DNA of 64,000 nucleotides, from the NCBI GenBank assembly GCA_964036195.1, contig OZ038452.1:14130704-14194703 (forward strand), in the 5' to 3' direction. Under the pieces are notes generated by a model, which did no database searches, was not told the origin of the DNA, and worked only from the letters and a program-made list of their open reading frames with translations. Positions 1 to 12,100 of this stretch are shown here, one piece after another. Positions within the stretch are counted from its first letter, which is position 1. Each line of letters opens with the position of its first letter. A program made the translations under genes and the position numbers. This DNA is from Sphaerolaimus hirsutus (taxonomy: Eukaryota > Nematoda > Chromadorea > Monhysterida > Sphaerolaimidae).

Positions 1-129
1 GGACCCTCACAGCTGGAGATACAACCCTAGTCAAGTAGCTAATCAAGTGAGTAGTGAAATTGTTTGGGACACCAAAAAAGCCAAAAAAAAATCTTAAAGA
101 TTTGAAAGGGCAACCCACCGGGCGTGGGT

Positions 130-250
130 CGGTGCCCAAGTAAAACTGGTGCCCAAGTACGCCCGGTGCCCAAGTATAAAGACTGTTGCCCAAGTACGCC
201 CGGTGCCCAAGTAAAGTGCCTGTACTTGTGCACTTTACTTGTGCACCGGG
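130..250. repeat. GGTGCCCAAGTA tandem array
   Basis: Repeated GGTGCCCAAGTA units spaced about 20-25 bp apart, ending in a reverse-oriented TACTTGTGCACC. Same unit as at 780-980. Confidence 0.75.
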
Positions 251-779
251 TGGCTGTTTTCTTGGGCAACACTTGTTCATTACTTGAACTTGAACTTTAG
301 TGCACAGGCATATTTTAGTTACATTTATGTATTTATTTTGTGGCATTTTGTTGTGTGTATACTTGGCAGACCATAATTTGATGAATAAAATCTTGTGATT
401 AATTTTGTAGTTAATTATTCCATAGCAAAAACGAAATATTATGATGAAAAACTATCAATTTTGATTCATTATTGAGATGTGTTATGTTAAGTTTCCATAC
501 TAAGTGTAATGTCCGCCAAGTATACTTAATTCATGACATGCAAAAGGGGCTCCACACACAGCGATTTTTAAAGTAAGTAAACACATGAACTAGTGATTTT
601 GAAGGTAAAAAATTTATAAAAAAGTATGGAAATTAACGATTTTGAGTGAAAATAAGGGTCAACATGCACACCGGGTAAACATGCACAGAAGGCTTCAGTC
701 ACCGCTACCATCGCTAACACCGCTACCATCGCTAACATGCGCTATCGCACCCCTATCGCTCCCATACTTGTGCACCGGG

Positions 780-980
780 CAGGGCGCTTGCACCTGCCCG
801 GTGCCCAAGTGAACATCCGCCCGGTGCCCAAGTAAAGAGCCGCCCGGTGCCCAAGTAAAGAGCCGCCCGGTGCCCAAGTACGGACACTTTACTTGGGCAC
901 CGGCCGTACTTGGGCACCGGAAATTATACTTGGGCACCGAGCGTACTTGGGCACCGGTTTTACTTGCGCACCGGCTCAGC
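780..980. repeat. inverted tandem array of GGTGCCCAAGTA
   Basis: Four forward units (CGGTGCCCAAGTA) between about 797 and 880 are followed by five reverse units (TACTTGGGCACCGG) to about 975. The array can fold into a long hairpin with its axis near 885. Confidence 0.8.
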
Positions 981-1601
981 GCCAACCCACCCTCTAGTGA
1001 GTCGCCCCACCTCCCCCCATTGAAGCAGAGTAGGGGGATGTTACAACTTTATATATTCAAAGTTTCAGCTTTTTAACACCCCCTAAACGGAAATATTAAC
1101 AACCTAAGTGAAATACAAAAATGGGTGGTTAACTTGTCTGGGAAGGTGTTTATATCACCTCAAATGATTTACTTCATTTGAAATTGGATGTGGAGTGGAA
1201 CAGCATTCAAATACGCTTAGAAGAGACTAAGAATACATTGAGAGTGATATTTCATACTTTGGAGCAGGGGTCTCCAAGGGGGGGGGGGGCGGGGGGGCAG
1301 CTCCATTCCCCAATCCACCAGCTATCTATCTATCCAGAGGAAAAAATTTGGCCACTACCCTATGAGACCCCCGCCCCAAATCACTCAGCTATCTATTTGT
1401 CAGGGGTTTAGTAGGGGGGGGGGGTTGTGGGGGGTTACCCCAGAAGTGAGCAACTCAATTTTGTATTAAAAAATGTGTGGGGCTCTTATGAATTCCACAG
1501 GGGATTCTGTCAAGGGGTGGCCCAGGGCATCTGTAGAGACATGTTTTAGCTTTCTTTTGATATAATCCAAAACCTTTAGGGTTTACCCATTCCAGTGGAA
1601 T

Positions 1602-2033
1602 CAGGGCCGTATCCAGGGGGGGGGGGGGAGCTGCAGCCCACCCCCTCCCGGGCCGAGACCAAAAAGTGACCGGAAAATGCGACTTTTTCAATGTCAGCGT
1701 AAAAATTTTTGCGCGCATTTTTCACCAGACATAAGGTATTAGTCTTCGGATTTGCTCCATGTGGCCACAAGTCATTATAAATACACTCAATGTTGTGTTT
1801 TTTTGCTGTTTTGTATGTATATTTACATACATATACAGCATTCCATGGCGCTGACGCCAACGCCAATTGCGCCATGGCGTGGCGCCTACTAATGGCGCCA
1901 GCGCCATGGCACCATTCCGCCACTATGTAGCTAAAATTTTAGGGGGGGGGGGGCTGAGCCCCCCCCCCCCCCCCTTCGCCGGCCTCCGTAAACAAGCAGC
2001 CCCCCCCGCTCAAAAATCCTGGATACGTCCCTG
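1602..2033. mobile_element. CGTATCCAG-family hAT-like MITE, 8-bp TSD
   Basis: The ends are CAGGGCCGTATCCAG and CTGGATACGTCCCTG. The flanks carry a perfect 8-bp duplication AGTGGAAT (1594-1601 and 2034-2041). The interior has G-runs, C-runs and a palindromic GGCGCCATGG cluster. 432 bp, no transposase. Confidence 0.88.
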
Positions 2034-2063
2034 AGTGGAATTAATGTTTCAAGTGTCCGAACT

Positions 2064-2537
2064 CAGGGGTCTCTGGAGGGGGGGGGCTGCCCCCCAAATC
2101 CGCCAGCTATCTATCCAGAGGCCGCTCAGCTATCTATCTGGAGGCAAATTTTTTGGCTACTACCCCCTGAGCCCCTCCCCCAAAATAGCTCAGCCATCCA
2201 TCTATCTGGAGCAATTTTTGGGAAATTTTGCTCCTATTTTCGCTCAAAATCGCTGATTTTCATACCTTTCATAGTTTTTACTCATCAAAATCGCTATTTT
2301 CTGCTATAAACATGGTTATATACGTATTTTTGGCCTATTTTGGCCCCTTTTAACCTATTTTTAGCGATTATTCCCATTTTCTGCCTTCTATAGCTCAAAA
2401 AAGCCTATATATTTTGCCCCTGCGAGCCCCCACCCCCAATACCCCCCCACCAATTTTTTTTCAGCTACCTATCCCTCTGGAGGAGCGATTTGCTATCTAT
2501 CCAGCCCCTGCGAGGGACAAAATCTTGGAGACCCCTG
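2064..2537. mobile_element. CAGGGGTCTCC element (AGCTATCTATC family)
   Basis: Terminal inverted repeats CAGGGGTCTC / GGAGACCCCTG. The interior carries repeated AGCTATCTATC-CAGAGG motifs near both ends and AT-rich TTTTTAGCGATTTT blocks. 474 bp. Fragments or copies also occur at 1265-1420, 6220-6330, 10500-10630, 17341-17810, 26532-26977, 30058-30216, 43988-44150 and 62128-63370. Confidence 0.8.
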
Positions 2538-2951
2538 TCCAAACTCATGAACATGAGTGTATGTGAAGTTGCACACTTGTGCACAAAATGGTTTCAAAAT
2601 ACCTAGTGCATGTCTACCAGAAATGTTGCCTTTTGAAAGAAAAAATAAAAAAGTTTCCACTGATTTAACAAAAAATCAGCTGAAAGAATCAAGGGCTATC
2701 CCTACATGAAGCAAGCAGAAATAGATGGTTTGCCACTAAAAATACAACCAACCCAAGGAAAACAACATTCAATGTTTATCTGTATGTGAAATTGCACACT
2801 TGCAATCTAGTGAGTTGCTACCAAAAATTGTGCTCTTTGATTTTTTGAATCTGAAGGGCATGTGTTGTGCATTCCTAACACCTTGCCTCTATTTACATCT
2901 TTTAGTGTTTCCAACATAAATTATAGATAATGATACATCTTAAATTTGCAG

Positions 2952-3145
2952 TATCTATGTGTGGTGAAAAGTCGCACTGCCCATTGGAATTGCAGCACAA
3001 GATATGTTTGCATTCTAATAGTGGATTGGGATGGGGTTGGTGTGGATCATGCAGTGAAGTTGTACAATGAAATAACAGATTCAGTCAGTGAACTTGGAAC
3101 CGATGGTGGTGAGATGCCGATGCGGCAATGTGCACTGAACAGAAA
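2952..3145 (+). CDS. TET exon a: start of conserved Cys-rich/catalytic region
   Basis: The acceptor is TTTGCAG and the exon opens in phase 0; it ends as AA before donor GTTGGT (phase 2). The translation has a VVKSR...VCILIVDWDGV...LYNEITDSV...RQCALNRK pattern. It follows the mammalian TET stretch containing LVRxRAGHxC, an ILxWEG strand, LYxELT and RRCxLNxxR. Length is 64 codons plus two bases. A small TA-type transposon starts only 24 bp past the donor. No further upstream TET exon was recognised in 1-2951. Confidence 0.85.
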
Positions 3146-6100
3146 GTTGGTTTTTTATGTTTGTATAAGTACTGTATTTCCTCAAAATACCCCCCCCCCC
3201 CTCAAAATGGGCACTATGAATTTGGTTTGGGAAATGCATAACAGACGTTCAAAACACTTACTGTGTTATGTTAGAACATTGTTTATACCATCTACATCCT
3301 TATATAAGGCTGTAAAAACTTATAAATGGTGGTTATTGTTGCATTTTTCACGTTTTTTTCTCAAAATTTTCACTCTGAAAAAATAAACCCCCCAGGGGTA
3401 ATTCGAGGAAATACGGTATGTAAACTAGGTGGGTATACTACACGGATCACATGCTATGCATTTTTCTGAATGAAAAACTACCATGACGTGATCATAATTA
3501 TAAAATAATAAAAAAAGTAAAAAGCAGCTGTGTATCCAGGGGGGGGGCGGGAGCGCTGCAGCCCCCCCCCTCCCAGGGCGAGACCAAAAAGTGACCGGAA
3601 AATGCAACGTTTTCAATGTCAGGGTAGAAATTTTTGCGCGCAAGCGCGCATTCTTTATCAGACATAAGGTATTATCATCGGATTTGCTCCATGTGGCCAT
3701 AAATCGTTATAAATACACTCATTGTTGTGTTTTGCTGTTTTGTATGTATATTTACATACATACATATACAGCATTCCATGGCGCTGACACCACCACCAAT
3801 GGTGCCATGGTGTGGCGCCTACCAATGGCGCCAGTGCCATGGCGCCATTCCGCCACTATGTAGCTAAAATTTTAGGGGGGGGGGGGGCGTCTATTTGTCT
3901 ACCGCAACTTTGGGAGGCAGAATGTAGACATGCGCTGCGCCATTGGCGCCAGCTGGGCCGGCGCCCCGCGCGGCAGTGGCATGCATGCGCGGGTGTCGCG
4001 GTTGCCATGCGGTGATTGTTGCCCAATGAGCACACGCAGTTGTGCTATGAGCGCTGTTGCCATGCGTTGTTTGTTGCCTAGCGGTTATTTGCCCTATTGT
4101 TCCAAGAATTTTAAAATTTAAATATAAGAAAATATGGGACTTTTTAAAGGTATGGGCAGAAATGGGAAAAAAATTGCTAAAATAGATTTATAAAAAAAAA
4201 ATAGGTTAGAGGTGGCTAAAAGTAAGTATATAACCATGTATACAGCCAAAAACTGTAATTTTGTAGACGGTGCACTATTCCACATTTTGGCCTATTCCGC
4301 ATTTTGGCCTATTCCGCATTTTAGCTCATGCACATTATGCTGCCCATCGCGCATTTTGGCCTATCCCGCATCTTGCCAGTGTAATGTGCGTGATAGGCAG
4401 TGTGTGTGATGGATTTGTGTGCAGGATGGTCCGATATGCAGGATGGGTCGGGGATAAGCAGCCCCGTGGGGGGGGGGGGGGTGCAGTCAGCACATGCGTG
4501 ACCCAGCACCGCCCAGTCAGTCTAAGCGGCGCCCAGCGCGAGCGGCACACACAAAGGTTGCTTACCACTGGAAGAATGGATTTACCTGCATGTTTTCAAC
4601 CCCCCCCCCTCCCCCGCAGCAATGTTGAGAAGTGATGGCGTCAACTGGATCAAAATGGTGAAGCAAAGAATTGGAGAATGAGCTACGTCAAACTTTCAAA
4701 TTTGATTAGTGATAACAATCAAAAATAATCGATTCCCATCCCACCAGACAGATTATCATCAGCTGAATGCATTACAATTCCCAATATGTATGATATTGTA
4801 TGATGGTATTCACTACATCACTCAGTGATAAATGTGGTTTTTCAATTGTTTTTTTTCTGGATCAAATTTTCATGTGCACATGTGCGCTGCATGTGCAAAT
4901 CACATGCGGCGCATGTCAATTGCTCCCCCCAGTTGCCAAATACTAAATTGCGTGTTGCGCAATTAAGGTATTATTTTGTGTGTAGTTCGCGGTTGGTGCT
5001 GATCAATTAAAAGATAATCACCTGGTCAGTTCGCGTGTGGCACTTACCTAATTGCAGTGGCATATATGCCCAAATGCCAAGTTGCCGGCTGATAATTTTT
5101 TAATTGATCAGCGCCAGCCGTGAACTGCCAGCGCTATAATCAGTTAATTGCTCAGGTCCAGCCAGCCGTGAACTGCACGCGTTAATAATTTAATTGCGCG
5201 TGGCGTGGTTGCAGGCAAATCCATTCTTCCAGCAGTAAGCAACCTTTGTGTGTGCTGCTCGCGGTGGGCACGGTGTGGATTTAGTTTGCCGCCGGGTAGT
5301 ATGACGCGGGCTGATCCACCGCGTGCCATTTCGTCGCAGTCCCAATATGACTTACAGTCAGATTGTCAGAATTCATCACGTCTCCATGTCATATGCCCAA
5401 AATTACACGCAGTGCTGATAATTTTTTATTAAAATATCAGTACCATGACAATTTACATATATTTTTTACACATATGTTACGTATACTTACATAAAAACCA
5501 TCTTTGAGTAAAATTTTTACTCAATAAATCTATGAATACTCATAAATTGTATGTGAGACAAAAAATTGCAAATCACATGTATCCAATGATTCCCCAAGAC
5601 AAAAATCCTCAAAGACTTACAGCCGCTGCGACAAAATAACACTGCGACGCATGCGCACGCGACCTAAGTACGCTCCGCAATGTGCTACGCGGCAAACCAA
5701 GAGCAAACCGTGGGCACCGCTTAGACTGGCCGGGCGGTGCTGGGTCACGCATGTGCTGACTGCACCCCCCCCCCCCCCCCGCGGGGTCGGCAAGGGCCCA
5801 TTCCACATCAAAAACCATTCCGCACATGTGCCCATCCCGCAAATTATGTGACCCATCCCGCAAATGTGCCCATCCCGCAAGTTGCATCACCTGTGTGCGG
5901 GATGGGCACATTTGCGGGATGGGCAAAAATGCGGAATGGGCTTTTTTGCGGAATGCTACACTGTCGCGGGGTCGCTTATCGCAGACCCATCCGACATATC
6001 GGACCATCCCGCACACAAATCCATCATGCACACTGCCTATCTCGCACATTACACCAGCAAGATGCGGGACAGGCCAAAATGCGAGATGGGTAGCATAATG

Positions 6101-9100
6101 TGCGTGATGAGTTGAAATGCGGAATATGCGTGACCCATTTTGTAGGCGAAATACAATAAAAAGTTTTGAAAATCAGCAATTTTTAACAAAAATTGGGATA
6201 AAATTTCTCAAAAATCTCTCCAGAATTTGGGCAATTTGGGGGTGGGTTTCGGGATGGTAGCTAGGTTTGCCTCGGGATAGATAAATAGCTGGCCGATTTT
6301 GGGGGCAGCCCTCCCCCTCCCACGGGGACCTATGATGTAAATACACATGAGATACAGGGGCATGAACATGATAGAGTGAATTTTCATGGATTTCTGTCTT
6401 TGGAGGCCAATCTGCTGACAATACCAAATGCAGGATGGAACTTTTTTTAGATCTCATCCTGGGAACAAGGGATTTCACAGAAATTTCACAGAAAACGGAA
6501 ACAGACATTTTTTGCACTTGCTGGAAAACAGAAACAGATTTTTTTGCCATTTTGTCATTTTACAGTTTCTTTAGTGGAACCAGCAAATGAGCATCAATTA
6601 AATATCTGTTTGAGTTTTCTGGTTCATGGTGTTTACCTTTACGTTGCGATTACAGCTCGATGTAAAATTCGACCCAGCATAAAATTTATTTTTGGGCAAA
6701 AATTGCTTACAGGTGAATGGATAAAGATACGGTGTTGTAATTTCAGTCAAAGAGAGTGCATATGCAGCTGTTTCTTGTGTCCAAAGCTCGTAAGTTCATT
6801 TTCATTGTACTAGAAGTTATGAATTTTGGCATGAATTTTTTTAGTTTTATGCTGTAATTTTACGCTACTTACAGCGCATAATTGAAAAAATTGTGCTAAA
6901 ATTCATAACTTGTAGTCCAATTTAAACAAACTCATAAGTTTTGGACACAAGAAATGTCTGCCCTACAAAATCTTGGCCTGAAAACACTATTACCTACCCA
7001 TTCACCTGTAATTAATTTTACAACCAAAATCCATGTTGTATTTTGCGTCAACCTGTAATTGCCACATTAGCTGGGGAGCCAGAAAGTTATATTTTTCATA
7101 ATGAAAATTCACTCACAGGCGCACATGCTGCTGCCAGGGCATCGACCCCACAAACAGGGGAACTAGCTACTCCGTTGGCTGCACCTACAACCTCTACACG
7201 AAATGTTGCAAATATTCAAGGACGCCACTTCAGGGTGACCAGATTAATCGGTTTGCCGGATTTGCGAAAACGCCGTGCAAGTCACATGCTAAAAACAAAG
7301 TGACAGTGAGTGATGGGGTTTGATGTAATTATTTTTCAGTATCATGGAGAGTTTTCTTGCAACCCCATTGGGATAAACCATTCCATAATGTCATTGAAAA
7401 GTAGCAATGTATTTACCGATTGAAAAATTTACCCCCTTGCAATTTGCTGATACTCTCTCCCCACACATAGGGTTCAAACGGGATTGACTTTTCGGGATCG
7501 GGATTGGGATTTTGAGATTACAGGATCAGGATCGGGATTGACCTTTCGGGCGCGGGATCGGGATTTGGGCCTACAAAATTGGTTTTCAGGGGTTTTTTTC
7601 CTGACATTTCACAAAATGACCCAAAACACCAAAAACAATGGATGCCAGAAACGTTGGATTAAATTGGCATTCAAAACACTGTCTACCATATTATATGCAT
7701 CTGTATTAACTAGTGTTCAAACGGGATTGACTTTTCGGGATCGGGATTGGTTTTTTGAGATTTCGGGATCGGGATCGGGATTGGCTTTTGAGATTTCGGG
7801 ATCGGGATCGGGTTAGGTTCTTGAGATTTCGGGATCGGGATTGACCTTTCGGGAGCGGGATCGGGATTGGCGTTTTTGTCGGGATCGGGATTTAGGCCTA
7901 AAAATTGGTTTTCAGGGTTTTTTCCTGACATTTCACAAAATGACCCAAAACACCAAAAACAATGGATGCCAGAAACGTTGGATTAAATTGGCATTCAAAA
8001 CAATGCTATAGAGTCATTTAGGCACTGCGCAATGGGCTGCCTGGCATGGACATTCACACCACTGTCTACCATATATGCATTAATTTTAATATTAATATTA
8101 ATTAATATTAATGTTTAATTGAATGGTCAAAAAAATTACTAAAGAAATTTTTAAAATTATTTTGATATGTATTGAAAAACATACCCCGAAATCATATGAG
8201 TGATAGGGCAACCAGCTACCCTCAGCACAGTCAGGTAGTGCACACTGTACCAGTGCTCATCTTTACCCAGTGCTCATATTGTGGGCCCAGGACTAGGGTT
8301 CAAACGGGATTGACTTTTCAGGATCGGGATTGGTTTTTTAAGATTTCGGGATTGGCCTGTCGGGATAAGGATCGGGATTGGCGTTTTTCGGGACCAGGAT
8401 TTAGGCCTAGAAAATTGGCTTTCAGGGGTTTTTTTGCCTGCCATTTCGCAAAATGACCCAAAACACCGAGAACAATGGATGCCAGAAATGTTGGATTAAA
8501 TTGGCATTGAAAACAATGCTATAGATTCATTTAGGCACTGCGCAATGAGCTGCCTGGTATTGTCATTCACACCACTGTCTACCATATATGCATGTGTATT
8601 AACCTTTAACTATGGTTAGGGGCGGGGAGTTGTGTTAGCTTTTAGAGAGTATTTACCTAAACAGTCTACTTTTCATTTATACATTTAAGTTGACATTTTA
8701 CGTTGATTTTCATATATATTTTCGTATAAACTGTTTTTTTTATTCACACCACTGTACCATATATGCATGTGTATTAACCTTAAACTATGGTTAAGTATTA
8801 ACCCTTAAACACTGTATCGAGTCCATTTGTAGTGGTGTCCATGCCCATGGAACAGACATATAGAGGGAAGTGGGGGAATGCGCGCTCACGCGCAAATTTT
8901 TGCAAACTGCATACAAAATTGTCCTTTAAAAGTGCCATTTCTGGCACCTTTTGTGTCTGTGAATTTTTCCGCGATTGGGGCATTTTTGCGGGATCCGGAT
9001 TGGGATTTTCCATCTCTCGGGATCGGGATTGGGATTGGCTTTTTCAAATTGTAGGATCGGGATTGAGGTTTCGGGATCGGGACCACAAAATCCTGAAATT

Positions 9101-12100
9101 TCTCAGGATTGGGATCCTGTTTGAACCCTACCCAGGACTCATGCACATGTAAACCTGGTGCACATGTAGGCCTGGTGCACATGTATTTCTGACTGGTGCA
9201 CTTGTAGTCCCGGTGCTCATTTGACCCAGCAGCTGTAGGCAACAAACCCCGCATGGCAACTGCGCTGAGTGGGCAACTGCGTGCGCTCAGTGGGCCACAA
9301 TCACCGCATGGCAACCGCGGCACATGCAGTTGCCATGGCGCTGCCAATGCACGAGCGACGCATGCGCTCGCGCCGGACTGCCGCGAGGCTGCCTCACACA
9401 TTGTCATGCATTGTTCACCGTTCAAATGAACAACTCTGATAAAATTATCAAAGTATAAGAAAAGCTTAAAAAATATATTATTTTATTTATATTTATTTGT
9501 ATTTTCTCTGCATTTTTAGGGGGGAGATAAAATAATATTTTTTATGTAAGGCACCTTTCACACTGTGAAACTGTGACGACAAAAAATGCGATTTTTCAGC
9601 CATTGTTGTGTGATACATATGAAATATTTTACATGTGTGAAGCCTCAATTGAACATACCTTGATCAGCCCCACTGCCTAAGGCAAACATCAAATTATATA
9701 CATTGTGTGTTCATGCACACTAGATCACACGTTTTTTTTGTCAGAGGCTGTTGCTGTATTTGTTCAAGGGGCATCGTCGGCGGCCTCGTTAAAGGGGCTG
9801 GCGATAACAAATCAGCGACTACCTCCAACAAGAAAAAAGTGTGATCTAGTGTGCATGAACACGCAATATATATAATCTAATGTTTGTCTCAGGCAGTGGG
9901 GCTGATCAAGTCATGATCAATTGAGGCTTCACACATGAAAAATATTTCAAATGTATCACACAACAATGGCTGAAAAATAGCATTTTTTCTCTTCACAGTT
10001 TCACAGTGTGAATGCTGTCTAAATGTCAACATATTTTATCTTACTTTTTACTTTTATCAACAATGAAAAATTTCACTGTTCATTCACCCACTTCACATAA
10101 AGCAGAAATGGCGCCAGTCGGGCGCGAGCGCATGCGTCACTTGCGCATTGGCGGTGCCATGACAACTGCGTGTGCCGCGGTTGCCATGCGGTGATTGTGG
10201 CCCACTGAGCGCACGCAGTTGCCCACTGAGCGCAGTTGCCATGCGGTGTTTGTTACCACGCGGTTATTCGCCACTCATTTACTCAATACCAGGGGTATCC
10301 TAGATTTTGACCCTACAGGGGGCTGCACTATGCTGCATGTAAACCCATCCCACATGTTGACCCAGAGCATATTTTATAATACCTGGCATGGTGAAAATAG
10401 GCAATAAAACACATGACCTAGTGATTGTCAAGGTAAACATCTATAAGTATGAAAATTAGCAATTTTAGGTGAAAATTAAGGTAAAATTGCTCAAAAGTGC
10501 TCCAGATAGCTAGGAAATTTGTGGAGAGGGGGGTGTTCTGGGGGAAAGTAGCCAAAAACATTGGCCCAGGGATAGATCAATAGCTGGGCGGTTTGGGGAG
10601 GGGTCAACCTTCCCCCTTTCTTACCCCTGCAGGTATACTGTGCCTATAATGGGTCTACATGTGGGACAGGTTTACATGCGCAATAGGCTTGACCTGTTGC
10701 ACAGGCTCCCCTGAACCCCCAAATTGTTTACCTCCAAAATCACTAGTTCATTTGCCTAACTGCCGTTTTTCAGCTGTTTTTAGTACTAATGTTTGTATAT
10801 ACCTATTTTGAGGTATTTTTAGATAGATAGCTGGTCAGTTTGGGGGGTAACCCCTCCCCTTAAAGACCCCATGCGCGGTGCTCATCATGCCTCCACAATT
10901 GTGTGCGGGGCACCTGGCAATTGCCGCAAATGGGCAGTAGACCACCAGGTAAAGATGAGCATGCATCCTTAGTCTGCAGCTGTGGGGTATAGATGAGTAA
11001 AAGGTCTAAATGAGTTGTCAGTTTAGATGAGTAGCAAGAACTAGACACCAATTCACATTTTCAGCCAGCGCAACAAAAAGTGTCCAAAGTAATCAACACA
11101 CTTGCTGGAACAATGGCTGAGCACTTAGCCAGTGCTGCGCCGGCTGCCAATACTGCGATGCGTTTATTCTCTGAGGATGCGCAAATGTGCCGGTGAGTGT
11201 ATTGATTTCATTTGATCTGATATTCATTCTCTGGTAGGCATTTGTTCTCACATTTCCAAGACGAAGCCAGAACTGGGTTTCTCCACCTATTTGATTTACT
11301 CTGTGTCCATGAACATGTGAACCAGCTGGTCATGTAAACCCAATAGACATGGACCCATGTCAAATAAACATTGAATTGTAAACTAGGGATGGAAAGAAGC
11401 GCTTTTTTCAATGGCCCCGCTTTTTAAAAAAAATGCGCTTTTTCACTGTTTTCAAAAAATGTCTAGACATTTCCTAAAAAGCTCCCAAATATGGTTCTGA
11501 GTCAATATACACAGGTATATCAGACAAGTTGCATGTGGTCATATATAGCCATAAAGTGGGTGTGTAGTTATGGGATAGCACTACAAGTGGTGAATTCTGC
11601 CAAAAAAATCCACTTTTTAAGTTGATACATTCTATGTATATCACTGTTTGTGAATGTTTCGGGACTTCAGTGGGGCATGGAATAGTGCTTAAAAAAAGTT
11701 ATAAGAGATGAATAGTACATTAAGACTGATGTTTCCCACTGTAGAGGTATGTGGAAGCACATTGGCTGGATATTTTTTTACTACTAATCATATCACAATT
11801 CATTTTGACATGATAACAAGCAGGAATAGAAACAATGATCTTAAAAATGCCACAAAACCAATGAAAACAACCAACAATGGTAATGTGAAATTGCGCATTC
11901 GCGCACAAAAAAAATGTAAAATAACTAGTGCATATGTACCAAAAAAATTTGCCAGCACTTTTTTAACTAAAAGCGGTGTTTAAAAAAAGCACTTGCCATC
12001 CCTATTGTAAACATAGAAATTTGCAACTACTCAGTGAAAAGATAACTCAAAAAGGGTACTTGAAGGGGGGGTGGGTGTTCATGGGCATTTAAGCTTTTCC

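Larger units (their letters stand above)
1..2951. other. repeat-dense sequence upstream of first TET exon in the window
   Basis: No coding exon was recognised. It holds short inverted tandem repeats (about 130-250 and 660-980), fragments of the CAGGGGTCTCC element, one complete CGTATCCAG transposon (1602-2033) and a complete CAGGGGTCTCC element (2064-2537). Confidence 0.6.

Noticed and set aside
1178..1265. Possible upstream TET exon
   Set aside because: The reading (LDVEWNSIQIRLEETKNTLR) does not match any TET segment and runs into a transposon.
1722..1923. Frames containing MALAPLVGATPWRNW-type peptides (also 3658-3863, 62308-62514)
   Set aside because: They come from the GGCGCCATGG cluster of the CGTATCCAG MITEs; recurrence reflects the repeat, not a gene family.
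7043..7303. 86-codon + frame over the TET Cys-rich exon
   Set aside because: A different frame of the same exon matches TET and fits both splice phases; this one does not.
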